A program made the translations under genes and the position numbers. A DNA stretch of 64,000 nt, from NCBI GenBank assembly GCA_022711755.1, contig JAKLEA010000001.1, positions 124,001 to 188,000 of the forward strand. The letters are read 5' to 3'. This DNA is from Planctomycetota bacterium (lineage in GTDB: Bacteria > Planctomycetota > Brocadiia > SM23-32 > JAKLEA01). The stretch's first letter is position 1. Each line of letters begins with the position of its first letter. The notes below the pieces were generated by a model. The model was not told where the DNA came from. It saw only the letters and a program-made list of their open reading frames with translations, and made no database searches. Shown one piece after another: positions 50,679-60,791 of this stretch.

Positions 50679-53600
50679 ATGGATAAGGTCAGCAAGCTGA
50701 TTGTATGTCTGTTCGCTTTAGTTGTGGCATTGGGCACAGGCTGTCGCGCCCGGAGTGAAGCGCAGAAAACAGCCCGGAGCAGTGATATCAGCAACGCCAA
50801 AAACGATGTTGAAAAACAGATGAGCAAAATTGAGATAAAGATCCCAGATGAATATCTGGAAGGTTCAGGATTACTGCCGAATGCTTCCTTCGAATCTGGG
50901 GATAAGACGCCTGACGGGTGGGAACTGCAAGGCGGGCTGGGCGCATGGTTCACAGGTGGGGCTGCCGGTGCGCGGGCAATTGCCGTTACGGGCAAGGGCG
51001 AGGATTCCAGCTTCTGGGTCTGCAAGGACCTGAAGTTGAAACCCCGGACGACTTATCGCCTGGGTTTCAGTCTCCGACGCGAGCCTGGCGCGACATCGGG
51101 TTGCGCAATAACAGGTTTGAGTTGCTGCAACCGGGATTTCACGCCGGGTGATAAGTGGGCGACTCGAAGTTTCGTCTTTGTTACGCCGAACAGCATGGAA
51201 GGCGTCTACCTGAGATTAGGCCAATGGCACGCTGACGGGACATATCTGTATGATAATGTGAGCCTGGCGGAGTCGTCGCCTGTGCATTCGCGCAGCGGTG
51301 ACATGGTTCTTGGCGAAGGCGAGCGCATTGAAAACGGCGTATATTACTTCAATGCTCCGCTTAACTCAGAGGGATCGAATTATCATCGCTGTCTGGAATC
51401 GCATACAGCCGGATTCAACAGTTATCGCTGGGTCTTTTCAGGCGACAACTTCGTAATCTATAAACATGAAGTCGCAGGTTTGAAGCAGGAATCGGCAAGC
51501 GTTGAAATAAATGTGGGCTACTACGAGAAGGGAAACCTTCTGGTTCATGCATCCGCCGGACGCAAAACCTGGACTGAGATTGGGCGCATCGGCTCACAAA
51601 AAACGGAAACCTTCAAATTGCCTTCAGAGATGTTCCCTGCTGATGCCGTCTACATCCGTTTGTCAATGATGGAACCCGGCGCAACACGGGAGGACTCCGC
51701 GCCGGGAGCATTGCAGGTGCATGGTTATTCTTACGAGGCAAAGGCTGCAAATCAGGTTGCCGATTTTACAGGAGCTACGCGCTATTTCGACGTCCTGCGG
51801 GACACCGGCGCGCTGAAGGTTGTTCTGGATTCTGTTCCGGCCATGGAGCAGGAGGACAGGACAATCAAAGGTCGGATTTCATCTACCGGGGCTGGAATCG
51901 TCGCGCCGTTGTCCGTCATCCTTGAGACAAGTCATGCCGGCGCAGCGCCCGGGCAGGCGGTAAAGCTCATCGCCGCAGATGTGTCCGCTGAAAAGGAGTT
52001 CAGCCTGCCGTTGGATGCCGGTGGAATTGGCGTTCATGGTTTGCTGTTGGCCGTTGCTGACGCGAAGGGACAGATTCAATATCTGGCGCGAAGTAGTGTT
52101 TATGTCCCGTCGCTATTGGCATCGGATTATGGATACGCAGTTTATTCAGATGAGAAATGTGACCTCTGGTGGTGCGAAAGCACATACAAGATCAGCCGCT
52201 TTCGAACAATCCCAAAGGAGCGGGGGCCGGTTGTCCGAATCACTGCCGCCAAGGATGAATACGAGCCTTTCCAGATTGCGATTCGACCAAAGAGCGATTT
52301 GAAAGACGTGACGGTCAAGTTCAGCAACTTGGCAGGGGAGGGTGGGGCGAGCATCCCTGCATCAGAGATTACGATTGACCTTGTTGAGTGGCTCTACGTC
52401 CGGAGTCCATCCGATGCTGCGGGCTGTGTCGGATGGTGGCCGGATCCTCTCCCGCATTACACGGGGCCTTTTAACGCCCCCGGTGGGCGTAACAGCGTAA
52501 TCTGGGCGACTGTTCACGTGCCGAAGAACGCAAAACCGGGAACTTACGCAGGAACGGTGACGCTACAGGCCACTGACGGATGGAGCGCGATGGCGCCACT
52601 GGAAGTCCGCGTCTTCGATTTCGAGATGCCGGCGGAAAGACACTGCTTCGGCACTTTCGGGATGTCCCCCGGACAGATTCGCCGATACCACAATCTCGAG
52701 ACGGCTGAGGAATTGGACCAGGTCTGGGACCTCTACATGAAGAACGCCGCCGAGCACCGTCTCGGGCCGTACAATCCGATGGCTCTGCATCCTTACAAAG
52801 CCGGATTGAAGGGCGCCAACTGGCACGGCGGCGAGGTCGTCCCCGCAACGGGATCGGGCGACAGGACGCTGTTCATCAGGGACGATTCGGACGCGTCCGT
52901 CATCGCCGCTGACGCCTCGGACCTGATACCGATTGATCCCAACAAGGAATATCGCATTTCCTGGAAGGCGTTGACGGCAACGCCGGGTCAGGACTACCTG
53001 ATTACCCTGAACACCTACGACGCCGGCGGGCAATGGATAAGTGGCAATAACATTGACCTGGCCTGCCGCGGAACCGGCAGATGGCGCAGCGAGGAGCGAG
53101 TCGTAAAGAGCAAGACCGACAAGGGCCGATTCTTCAAGCTCACAATTCGTCCCGCGCTCTGGAGCGAGAAGGGCGAACTGGTCGGCAGCGCGTGGTTCGA
53201 TGACGTCTCGCTCAAGGAACTGCCGGACGGCCCCGAACTTGTCAAGGGCGGAGATTTCGGCGCGAATCCCGAATCGCTCAAGGTTGAACTGGATTTCACG
53301 GAGTTTGACAAGTCGGCGAAGCGCTACCTGGATGAGATGGGCTTCCCGCGCTTCACGCTGCCCGTCTCCGGACTCGGCTACGGCACGTTCCACAGCCGCT
53401 CGCCGGGTGAACTCTTCGGCTTCAAGGCCGGAACCCAGGAATATGAGAGCCTGATGACCCAGTACCTCGGCGGGATTCAGGATCACCTGGAAAAGAACGG
53501 CTGGCTGGGTAAGGAATACATCTACTGGTTCGACGAGCCTGACCCGAAGGATTATGAATTTGTCCGCGACGGCATGGCGACAATCAAGCGGCACGGCCCA

Positions 53601-54323
53601 AAGCTCTGCCGCATGTTGACGGAGGAACCGACGGAGGCGCTTTACGGCGCGGTTGACCTGTGGTGCCCGCTGACAGGGAGCTTCGACGCGAAGGTCTGCC
53701 GCGAGCGGCAGGCGGCGGGCGAGCAGATAATGTGGTACGTCTGCACCGGGCCGAAGGAACCATACGCGGGACTCTTCATTGATCATCCCGCCGTGGACAT
53801 GCGCGTGTGGTTGTGGCAGACCTTCCAGAATGATGTGGAAGGCCTGCTCGTGTGGGAGACGACCTACTGGACCAGCCCGTGCGCTTACCCCGAGCCGGAC
53901 GCGCAAAATCCGTGGGAAGACCCGATGGCATACGTCTCCGGCTACGATACCCCGGTCGGGCAGAAAATCCACTGGGGCAACGGCGACGGGCGTTATCTCT
54001 ATCCGCCGAACCGCGAGGGCGTGAAGAGCAAAAAGAAATACGTTGAAGGCCCCGTCAATTCATTCCGATGGGAGATGCTGCGGGAGGGCGCGGAGGATTT
54101 CGAGTACCTCTGGACGTTGCGCGAACTCATCCGCGACTTGAAAAATAAGGGCGTATCAGGCAAGGAGATCGAAGACGCCGCGAAACTGATTGAGGTTCCC
54201 GATTCGATAAGCAGGAGTCTGACCGAATTCACGCTCGATCCGAAGCCGATATTCGCGCAGCGAATGAAAATCGCTGAGGCGATTGAACGGTTGAAGAAAA
54301 TGGAAAGCGGATCGCGGAAATGA
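50679..54323 (+). CDS. Large lipoprotein with carbohydrate-binding and DUF4091 (GH123-like) domains
   Basis: The start is at the ATG at 50679 with GGGAG 7 bases ahead (1,214 residues). A lipobox LGTGC near residue 22 makes it a lipoprotein. Residues about 60-200 and 720-860 look like two galactose-binding-type beta-sandwich modules (LLPNASFESGDKTPDGW; WFDDVSLKEL). A central region begins RGPVVRITAAKDEYEPFQIA and leads to the barrel-like DUF4091 part with YIYWFDEPDPKDY, whose D-E-P is the likely catalytic acidic pair as in GH123. A helical end follows. It probably cleaves N-acetyl-hexosamine or related glycans at the cell surface. It overlaps the GT4 gene by ATGA. Confidence 0.83.
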   Translation: MDKVSKLIVCLFALVVALGTGCRARSEAQKTARSSDISNAKNDVEKQMSKIEIKIPDEYLEGSGLLPNASFESGDKTPDGWELQGGLGAWFTGGAAGARAIAVTGKGEDSSFWVCKDLKLKPRTTYRLGFSLRREPGATSGCAITGLSCCNRDFTPGDKWATRSFVFVTPNSMEGVYLRLGQWHADGTYLYDNVSLAESSPVHSRSGDMVLGEGERIENGVYYFNAPLNSEGSNYHRCLESHTAGFNSYRWVFSGDNFVIYKHEVAGLKQESASVEINVGYYEKGNLLVHASAGRKTWTEIGRIGSQKTETFKLPSEMFPADAVYIRLSMMEPGATREDSAPGALQVHGYSYEAKAANQVADFTGATRYFDVLRDTGALKVVLDSVPAMEQEDRTIKGRISSTGAGIVAPLSVILETSHAGAAPGQAVKLIAADVSAEKEFSLPLDAGGIGVHGLLLAVADAKGQIQYLARSSVYVPSLLASDYGYAVYSDEKCDLWWCESTYKISRFRTIPKERGPVVRITAAKDEYEPFQIAIRPKSDLKDVTVKFSNLAGEGGASIPASEITIDLVEWLYVRSPSDAAGCVGWWPDPLPHYTGPFNAPGGRNSVIWATVHVPKNAKPGTYAGTVTLQATDGWSAMAPLEVRVFDFEMPAERHCFGTFGMSPGQIRRYHNLETAEELDQVWDLYMKNAAEHRLGPYNPMALHPYKAGLKGANWHGGEVVPATGSGDRTLFIRDDSDASVIAADASDLIPIDPNKEYRISWKALTATPGQDYLITLNTYDAGGQWISGNNIDLACRGTGRWRSEERVVKSKTDKGRFFKLTIRPALWSEKGELVGSAWFDDVSLKELPDGPELVKGGDFGANPESLKVELDFTEFDKSAKRYLDEMGFPRFTLPVSGLGYGTFHSRSPGELFGFKAGTQEYESLMTQYLGGIQDHLEKNGWLGKEYIYWFDEPDPKDYEFVRDGMATIKRHGPKLCRMLTEEPTEALYGAVDLWCPLTGSFDAKVCRERQAAGEQIMWYVCTGPKEPYAGLFIDHPAVDMRVWLWQTFQNDVEGLLVWETTYWTSPCAYPEPDAQNPWEDPMAYVSGYDTPVGQKIHWGNGDGRYLYPPNREGVKSKKKYVEGPVNSFRWEMLREGAEDFEYLWTLRELIRDLKNKGVSGKEIEDAAKLIEVPDSISRSLTEFTLDPKPIFAQRMKIAEAIERLKKMESGSRK

Positions 54324-55630
54324 GCGAATCATGGCGTGGAGATGGTTTTGTTGCGGCGGCCCAGTTGGGCGCGCGCCACCATTACGCCGTTCCGGCGGTG
54401 TTCCACCAGGCCGGAATGCTGGGGAGATTCTACACGGACCTTTTTCTGTCGGTGGAATCCGCCGCGTATAAGTCCCTCCAGCTTGCCGGCGGCATTTCCG
54501 GCGCTCCGATCATTAAGCGCGCGCTGGGTCGTTTCAGCCGCGCAGTCCCGCGCGATCTTGTCACGCACTTCCCGACGCTTGCGATGCGTTACGCATGGGA
54601 GAGACGCCATGCAGCCGGCAAGGACGCCATGACCGCGCTGCACGTTCGCACGGGGATTGACTTCAACCGGCGAATCGTCAAGCGATGGTCGCCGCAGGTT
54701 CGCGTCGTATATTCCATGAACACAGCGTCGGCTGATTTATTCGAATGGTGCCGGGCGAATGGAGTTCGCTCCATGCTCGACCAGACAATCGTTGACCGGC
54801 GAACTGAGATCGAATTGGTGGCCGGCGAAAGCAGGGCTTGGAGCGGGTGGGAGCCGGCGTTCGAGGATTCAGTGGAAAAAGAACTGGTTGACGTGGAACT
54901 GCGCGAGTGGGAGGCGACGGATGCCATTCTCTGTCCTTCTGTTTTTGTCGCAGACGCGCTTGCGGCTCGCGGCGTGCCCAGACATAAGCTTTTGATGAAT
55001 CCGTACGGCATGGAATTGGGACACTGGAAGGTTGACAGGTCGAACCGTTCCGGTGGGGAACTCAAGTGTCTGTTTGCCGGTCGCGTTTGCCTGCGAAAGG
55101 GCGCGCCATACCTTCTCGATGCGGCAAAGCGGCTTGCCGGGAAGAATGTTTCCGTCCGATTCGTCGGCCCTGTTTCGCTGACTGGCGACAAGCTGGGCGC
55201 ATACAGGGATTGCTGCGAAATCATCGGCGCCGTCCCGCGAGAGCAGATGCCGTCGCAATACGAATGGGCGGACGTATTCGTTCTGCCGTCGGTTTGCGAA
55301 GGTTCGGCGACTGTCTGCTACGAAGCCCTCAGCGCCGGATTGCCGGTTATAACGACTCCGAACGCGGGATCGTGGATCAGGGACGGAATTGAAGGCTACG
55401 TTGTTCCCGCGCGCGACAGCAACGCGCTGGCGGATCGCATCATGAGCCTGGAGGCGGATCGGGACAAGCTGAGGCGCATGTCGGATGCGGCGATCGAATT
55501 GTCAAAACAATTTGCATGGGAACGATACGGTCCACGATTGAAGAAAATCGCGGACAATCTGCGCGACGGCGTCCCGCCCGGAGAATGGGGTGAGATATTC
55601 ACGCTTCCGACGATTATCGGCGATGCCTGA
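54320..55630 (+). CDS. GT4-family glycosyltransferase
   Basis: The 436-residue protein has the GT-B fold. The C-terminal half carries LKCLFAGRVCLRKGAPYLLDA (start of the donor domain), VRFVGP, EWADVFVLPSVCEGSATVCYEALSAG (the E-x7-E nucleotide-sugar motif) and NAGSWIRDGIEG. The N-terminal half has ARHHYAVPAVFHQAG. It is cytoplasmic, with no membrane helix. The start overlaps the DUF4091 stop by four bases, so the two are translationally coupled, an odd pairing of a surface hydrolase with a cytoplasmic synthase. The donor sugar is unknown. The convergent M16 gene ends 17 bases further on. Confidence 0.9.
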   Translation: MSESWRGDGFVAAAQLGARHHYAVPAVFHQAGMLGRFYTDLFLSVESAAYKSLQLAGGISGAPIIKRALGRFSRAVPRDLVTHFPTLAMRYAWERRHAAGKDAMTALHVRTGIDFNRRIVKRWSPQVRVVYSMNTASADLFEWCRANGVRSMLDQTIVDRRTEIELVAGESRAWSGWEPAFEDSVEKELVDVELREWEATDAILCPSVFVADALAARGVPRHKLLMNPYGMELGHWKVDRSNRSGGELKCLFAGRVCLRKGAPYLLDAAKRLAGKNVSVRFVGPVSLTGDKLGAYRDCCEIIGAVPREQMPSQYEWADVFVLPSVCEGSATVCYEALSAGLPVITTPNAGSWIRDGIEGYVVPARDSNALADRIMSLEADRDKLRRMSDAAIELSKQFAWERYGPRLKKIADNLRDGVPPGEWGEIFTLPTIIGDA

Positions 55631-55647
55631 AACAGAAAGCCGCTTAA

Positions 55648-58350
55648 TCAGGGTAATTTCGGTCCGGCCACGGCGATAACTGCCTCCCTGCCGCGAAGGT
55701 ATGCGCAGGCAACCCTAATCACGTCATCCGCAGTGACAGCTTGGACTGCCGTTTTGTATTGTTCAAGGTAGTCAAAGGGGAGACCATAGAATGCCAGATC
55801 GTCCACTGTATGGCAGAGCGATTCGCTGGTCTCAAGATTCAGCGGCAGCGAACCAAGCATGCTGCCCTTTGAATCCGAGAGTTCGCCGTCAGTCGCTCGC
55901 TCTGCACAGATGCGGCGGATTTCAGAATCAATCGCGTCAATGGCCTTGCGGACGTTGGAGGGATTAACTCCGGCGTTGACGCGCCATTCTCCGCAATATG
56001 GATGGAATGCCTGGCTCGAGTGGGCGTAGTACGCAAGGCCCATTTCATCGCGGACCTTGTCGCCAATCCTGCCCATCAGTCCGAAGCGTCCGAGTATCAT
56101 GTCCGCCACGCGCAGAGCGAAATAGTCCGGATGCCGCCGCGGAACCAGGGGACGGACGACGGCGATGTCGCATTGGCTTTTTCCGTCCATTTCGACGACG
56201 TGCATTCCGGGAGAATCAGGGCGGGAGATTTCAGCGATTTCAAAAACCGGCGTTGTCGCGGCCGACTGCCATGAGCCGAACGCCTTTTCGACCGAAGCGC
56301 AGACCTTGTCGAATTTCAGCGGGCCGACTATGACAATCGTCATGTTGCGAGGTCCGAAGACGTTTGCGGCGTATTTCAGAACGTCTTCCCGCGTTATGGC
56401 CGCAATTGAATCCGCGTCGCCGCGTATGTCGGATGCGTAGAGGTGATCTCCGGGATAGAGGGCTTTCGCGGCTGCCATTGCGGCGCGCCATCGCGTGGAG
56501 TCCAGATTCGCTTTCAGTGAAGTAAGCCTCAGCGCTCGTTCCTTCTCCATCTCATCTTCGGACGCGGACATGTTCTCAAAGCAGTCGCGCTGGAGTTCCA
56601 GAATCCTGACGAGGTGTCCGGGGAGGCACTTGCCGCCGAATCCGACGCTTTCATGATTGCCGTAGAAGTAGACGCTGGCGCCGATACGGTCTGTCGCTTC
56701 GGCAATCTGCTTGCAGTTTCTCTTTTTTGTGCCCTGTTCGATCATGGAGGACGCGAAGCAAGCAAGCCCCTTCTTGCCGGCGGGGTCCGCCGCTGCGCCG
56801 CCGCGCATGAAACCCGCGACCGCGACACAGTGGCTTTCCGGATTCTCAATGCTCAGAACGCGCGCCCCGCACTCAAGAGTCCGCTCGCGAACCGATGGAA
56901 GCCCCTTGGCGATGGGGATTCCCAATTCTTTCTTGAATATGTCGTCCATGTTCCAGAACGCGATGTTTGAATTGCGCATGGCGCCAGGTTCCGCGATATT
57001 GAATGCCAGCGGATGAATCTGCGGCTTGCATGCGGGCGCAGCGATGACTGTTGGTGAAGAACTGCCTGGATTCTCAGGAATGAAGATGCCGACCGTGCGA
57101 TTGCGCTCGGTCAGGTACGCCCGCGCAACCCGCATGACGTCGTCTGTTGTGACCGCGGCGATTTGTTCTAGCAGTTCCGATGGATCGGATTTGTCGCCCA
57201 TCAAATTTCTGTGACCGATCATCAGTGCGTTGGCCGTAATGCCGTCGCGGGCATATTCGACCTGCGCCGTCATCTGGGTAAGCGCCTTCTTCATCTCGGC
57301 GGACGTCGGACCTTTATCCTTGATCTTTTCTATTTCTGCGAACATGGCGGCTTCAGCCTTCTTCGGACTGACGTCGTCCCTGAGCATCATGCCGAAACCG
57401 AACAGGCCTGGGTCTTTCTTGAACCAGCAACCTCCGCCCGCGCTGACTGCAACCTTCCTGCGATTGACCAGCGCGTCGTGAAGTCGCGCGCTCTTGCCCA
57501 TATACCCCCCGCCCGACCAACTCAACGGGTGCGCGCCGCTGAATATGGCCTCAAGCACCATCAGCGGTATTCGATCCGGATGAGAGTACGCCGGGGTATG
57601 GCAGCCGCCACTCCAGTAGACCGCCTTGCCGGGGCGGCGAACCTCAAGACGCCTTTCGCCGACCTGTTCAGGCTCCACCGAGCGGACATTTGTGTTCACT
57701 GTTCCGGACGGGATCGCTCCGAAGCGACGGTTGATAAGTTCCATCGCGCCTTCCGGCTCGAAATCGCCGACGAGAACGAGCGTCGCGTTATTCGGGACGT
57801 AGAAGCTGCGGTAGTAGCCGTAAAGATCGTCCCGCGTCATGGCGCGCAGATCGCACTTGTAACCCAGAACCGGCCAGCGATAGGGATGGACCTGGAAGGC
57901 GGTTGCGTTGAGTTCCTCGTTGAGTCTCGCCTCAGGAGAATTCTCGCGTCCCTCGCGCTCCGAGATGATTACGCTTCGTTCGCTGGCGACTTCTTCGGGA
58001 TTGAAAAAGGAGTTGACCATGCGGTCGGCCTCGATGCGAAGCCCCAGGTCATAATGCTCGCGGGGAAGCGTTTCGAAATAGACGGTGCAGTCGCTGTTTG
58101 TGAAACCGTTGTTCTGCCCCCCTACGCGGCAGATGCTCTTGAATATCTGCCCCTTGGGGAAATCGGGGGTCCCTTTGAATAGCATGTGTTCGACCCAATG
58201 GCTGACTCCTGTAATGCCCGGGCGTTCGTTTCGCGCCCCGACGCCATACCATATCCATACGCTGACGACCGGAGCGGAACGCATTGGTTTCATCAGCACG
58301 GCAAGTCCATTATCAAGACTGTGTTCGGCAACGCCTTTCATGCCGGGCAT
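55648..58350 (-). CDS. M16-family zinc metallopeptidase, two fused halves
   Basis: The 900-residue protein joins an active and an inactive M16 half. The first half has the inverted zinc motif HWVEH (His51, Glu54, His55) and the third ligand Glu131 at the expected spacing of about 76. The second half (from about residue 480) keeps the fold (VAGFMRGGAAADPAGKKGL) but has SSMIEQGT where the zinc motif would be. Families such as pitrilysin use this closed-shell pair to degrade peptides. No signal peptide is seen. GGAGAG precedes the ATG at 58350. Confidence 0.9.
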   Translation of the reverse strand: MPGMKGVAEHSLDNGLAVLMKPMRSAPVVSVWIWYGVGARNERPGITGVSHWVEHMLFKGTPDFPKGQIFKSICRVGGQNNGFTNSDCTVYFETLPREHYDLGLRIEADRMVNSFFNPEEVASERSVIISEREGRENSPEARLNEELNATAFQVHPYRWPVLGYKCDLRAMTRDDLYGYYRSFYVPNNATLVLVGDFEPEGAMELINRRFGAIPSGTVNTNVRSVEPEQVGERRLEVRRPGKAVYWSGGCHTPAYSHPDRIPLMVLEAIFSGAHPLSWSGGGYMGKSARLHDALVNRRKVAVSAGGGCWFKKDPGLFGFGMMLRDDVSPKKAEAAMFAEIEKIKDKGPTSAEMKKALTQMTAQVEYARDGITANALMIGHRNLMGDKSDPSELLEQIAAVTTDDVMRVARAYLTERNRTVGIFIPENPGSSSPTVIAAPACKPQIHPLAFNIAEPGAMRNSNIAFWNMDDIFKKELGIPIAKGLPSVRERTLECGARVLSIENPESHCVAVAGFMRGGAAADPAGKKGLACFASSMIEQGTKKRNCKQIAEATDRIGASVYFYGNHESVGFGGKCLPGHLVRILELQRDCFENMSASEDEMEKERALRLTSLKANLDSTRWRAAMAAAKALYPGDHLYASDIRGDADSIAAITREDVLKYAANVFGPRNMTIVIVGPLKFDKVCASVEKAFGSWQSAATTPVFEIAEISRPDSPGMHVVEMDGKSQCDIAVVRPLVPRRHPDYFALRVADMILGRFGLMGRIGDKVRDEMGLAYYAHSSQAFHPYCGEWRVNAGVNPSNVRKAIDAIDSEIRRICAERATDGELSDSKGSMLGSLPLNLETSESLCHTVDDLAFYGLPFDYLEQYKTAVQAVTADDVIRVACAYLRGREAVIAVAGPKLP

Positions 58351-58469
58351 TTGTCTCTCCTTATGTGCAAATGTGCGATTCAGAACGCAGATTCCCGAAA
58401 ATGAACATTCAAGGATTATACCGGCGGGGTGAACTGTTGGCTAACCGAACACGCGATGTAATCTCACGA

Positions 58470-60746
58470 TTACTTCGCGCCGGTTCTGCGATATCGCGAT
58501 GATTTTCGAAACTCAATGCCCAGGACGCAAAGCGTGAAAACAAGCCCGATTATTGTTACGCAACCGCCGAACATGACCCACCATGGACGATACTTGAATT
58601 CAACGATGCTCCGACCTTGCGGGACTTCGACAGTGCGGAAGAGACCGTTCACTCGCCGGATCGGCGCGCCGATTCCATTCACGGAGGCGATCCAACCGGG
58701 ATAATCCCGATCTGTCAGGATTAGAGCCGCAGGTCTGGACGCCGAAACTTCAATCCGGACGCTTTCTCCATGATCCGCAACTATAGTTGCCGAACCAATC
58801 TTATCACCTTCTCCTGTTGCGGGGGGAATGGTAGTTCCGCCGTCGGCGCGGTAGACGAAGGCCTGACGATGCGGGTCGAGGGATGGGAGCAGGGGAGTGA
58901 GATCGGCAACATCTGGCGAAACCGGAAAGAGCGATTCCGACGGCAACAGGTACGCTCTCGGCAAAGGATTCTCAACGTGATTCATGATGATATCGCAGGG
59001 GTGCTTCAGCCAGAGGAATGCGCCAACCGAGCATAATCGGGCGCCGTCAACATCCTTTATGCTATATGGCGGTTTTTCCGGATAGGCCCCGGCATATCCC
59101 ATCGCCAGGCGATATCCTTTCATAATTAGCGGTAGGTATTTATCCCTCGGCGTCATTATTCGGAATGGTGGACGTGCGCTCGGGATGTCAGGAAGGTTAT
59201 TGATCACGCGGGAGAAATCATCTCGCGGGATCGTTCTTCCGCTTGGAAATGTCAGCGAGAGAATTCCCAGATCCAAACACAACAATGCCGGGAGAATACA
59301 GAGCGGGAGGGCATGGAATCTTCTGCTACAGTACGCCACAAGAATCGTGGCCGTAATAATCGCTAGGATCAGATGCGGATACTGCCATCTGAGCCATTCA
59401 TCTGCATAGTTTGGGCAATCAGAGCATCCTTCTGCGGCGGCTCGCTGCCTGAGAAAGAATAGGAGCAATCCAAGTGCGGCGAGCGATAATATCGCGGTTA
59501 TGACACAGATGATTCTTGAAGACTCATTTCGCTTTTGTCTGCCCGACATCATGCGGTCGTATTCCCATGCGCAGAGCATGGATATTCCAAGCACGAGGAA
59601 TACGGTATGCCTTGCCGGAGCCCGGAATCTGCCTATGACCGGGAGATATTTAACCAATATAAAAGGAGGGAAATAACGTCCAAGCGCAAGAATTGCTCCG
59701 GCGAAGATGAATATAACCGCCAATTGCCAGAGTTTATGGTTTCGTCCATCACTATTTTGCAGGGACATTATGGCCAGAAAAATGGGAACTATTCCGCAAT
59801 AGACTGTGAACTCGACCGGATTCAGGAAACTCCATGGCGTGCTGAGATGCGACGTGCAGAAGCCGCAGCGCGAGGCCAGAGGATAGAACAGCGTCGCATA
59901 CCAGGACGGCGGAAGCGAGAAACCGAAGATGAACGAATCGCATTCAAATCTTCTCGAGCTGTGGAGGTAGTAGACCATTGTGGCGGCAAGCTGAACGCAA
60001 CCGATTGCAGCGCCCAGAGCCATTGAAAGCGAAAATCGAAGCAGAACGCGCCGGTTCATGCCGCCCATGACAATAATGGCTGCCGTCCATGCCAGTCCTG
60101 AAAACCATACTGCCTGAGGAAATCCGAAAAGGAGTTGACTGCCCAAGACAATTCCAAGTCCGCAAACCCACGTGGATGGACGCCTTCCTTCGCATATTTT
60201 CACTACGCACCATAACCCAACCGGCAGATGGGCAAGCGTGGTGAGGAAATTCAGATGCATGATGCGCCATGCAAAGCAGGAGCTGAAGACGAAACCGACT
60301 GCGCCGAGAAGCGCGGCTTCCGTCCGCATAAAGCGCCTGAGGAAAAGGAACATCCCCGCATATCCCATCAGGAATGCCGCGGCGACTTCCAATTTGATGG
60401 TCCATTCCCAACCGAGAAACAGGCTTGAAAAGATATGGAACGGATGAAACGCCCCCAACTGTCCCTCGCCTGCGATATCCCACCCGCAGAACGTTTCCGA
60501 CATCCATAGCGGAAATCGTCCGTTTCTCAGTTGTTCGGCATAAAAGTGCCGGATTGGAATGTGGAATCCGACCATATCACAGAAATGAATGGATTCCCAT
60601 CGCCCGACGAATATCTGGTCGGGTTGGAGCGCTTTGCATAGCATCAGAATCAGCGGCGCAAGGGTAATTGCGATACAGACCTTCTTCGCGGCAGGCGGCA
60701 AACCTGCCTCTTTGCGCTCCCCATTGTTCTTACCGGCCTCCGACAT
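58470..60746 (-). CDS. YfhO-like polytopic membrane protein
   Basis: The 758-residue protein starts at the ATG at 60746 (GGGGGGAA upstream). It has about ten or more membrane helices in the first 500 residues, then a periplasmic beta-rich domain (LILTDRDYPGWIASVNGIG... FRTVEVPQGRSIVEFKYRP) and a final helix. That C-terminal domain is typical of the YfhO family, which in Gram-positives modifies teichoic acids with lipid-linked sugars; in other bacteria the role is unproven. The first loop has Asp and aromatic residues (HFCDMVGFHIP) like GT-C enzymes. By eye the GC content is lower than in neighbours. Confidence 0.78.
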   Translation of the reverse strand: MSEAGKNNGERKEAGLPPAAKKVCIAITLAPLILMLCKALQPDQIFVGRWESIHFCDMVGFHIPIRHFYAEQLRNGRFPLWMSETFCGWDIAGEGQLGAFHPFHIFSSLFLGWEWTIKLEVAAAFLMGYAGMFLFLRRFMRTEAALLGAVGFVFSSCFAWRIMHLNFLTTLAHLPVGLWCVVKICEGRRPSTWVCGLGIVLGSQLLFGFPQAVWFSGLAWTAAIIVMGGMNRRVLLRFSLSMALGAAIGCVQLAATMVYYLHSSRRFECDSFIFGFSLPPSWYATLFYPLASRCGFCTSHLSTPWSFLNPVEFTVYCGIVPIFLAIMSLQNSDGRNHKLWQLAVIFIFAGAILALGRYFPPFILVKYLPVIGRFRAPARHTVFLVLGISMLCAWEYDRMMSGRQKRNESSRIICVITAILSLAALGLLLFFLRQRAAAEGCSDCPNYADEWLRWQYPHLILAIITATILVAYCSRRFHALPLCILPALLCLDLGILSLTFPSGRTIPRDDFSRVINNLPDIPSARPPFRIMTPRDKYLPLIMKGYRLAMGYAGAYPEKPPYSIKDVDGARLCSVGAFLWLKHPCDIIMNHVENPLPRAYLLPSESLFPVSPDVADLTPLLPSLDPHRQAFVYRADGGTTIPPATGEGDKIGSATIVADHGESVRIEVSASRPAALILTDRDYPGWIASVNGIGAPIRRVNGLFRTVEVPQGRSIVEFKYRPWWVMFGGCVTIIGLVFTLCVLGIEFRKSSRYRRTGAK

Positions 60747-60791
60747 CACCGTTCCCCCCATGGAATCCGGTGACTTCTCCCTGCGAACGGC

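Noticed and set aside
52563..53972. Reverse-strand frame of 469 codons opposite the DUF4091 gene
   Set aside because: Shadow frame of a supported lipoprotein; no ribosome site or motif.
57211..58182. Plus-strand frame of 323 codons opposite the M16 peptidase
   Set aside because: It covers the conserved zinc-motif half of the peptidase on the other strand and has no own motif.
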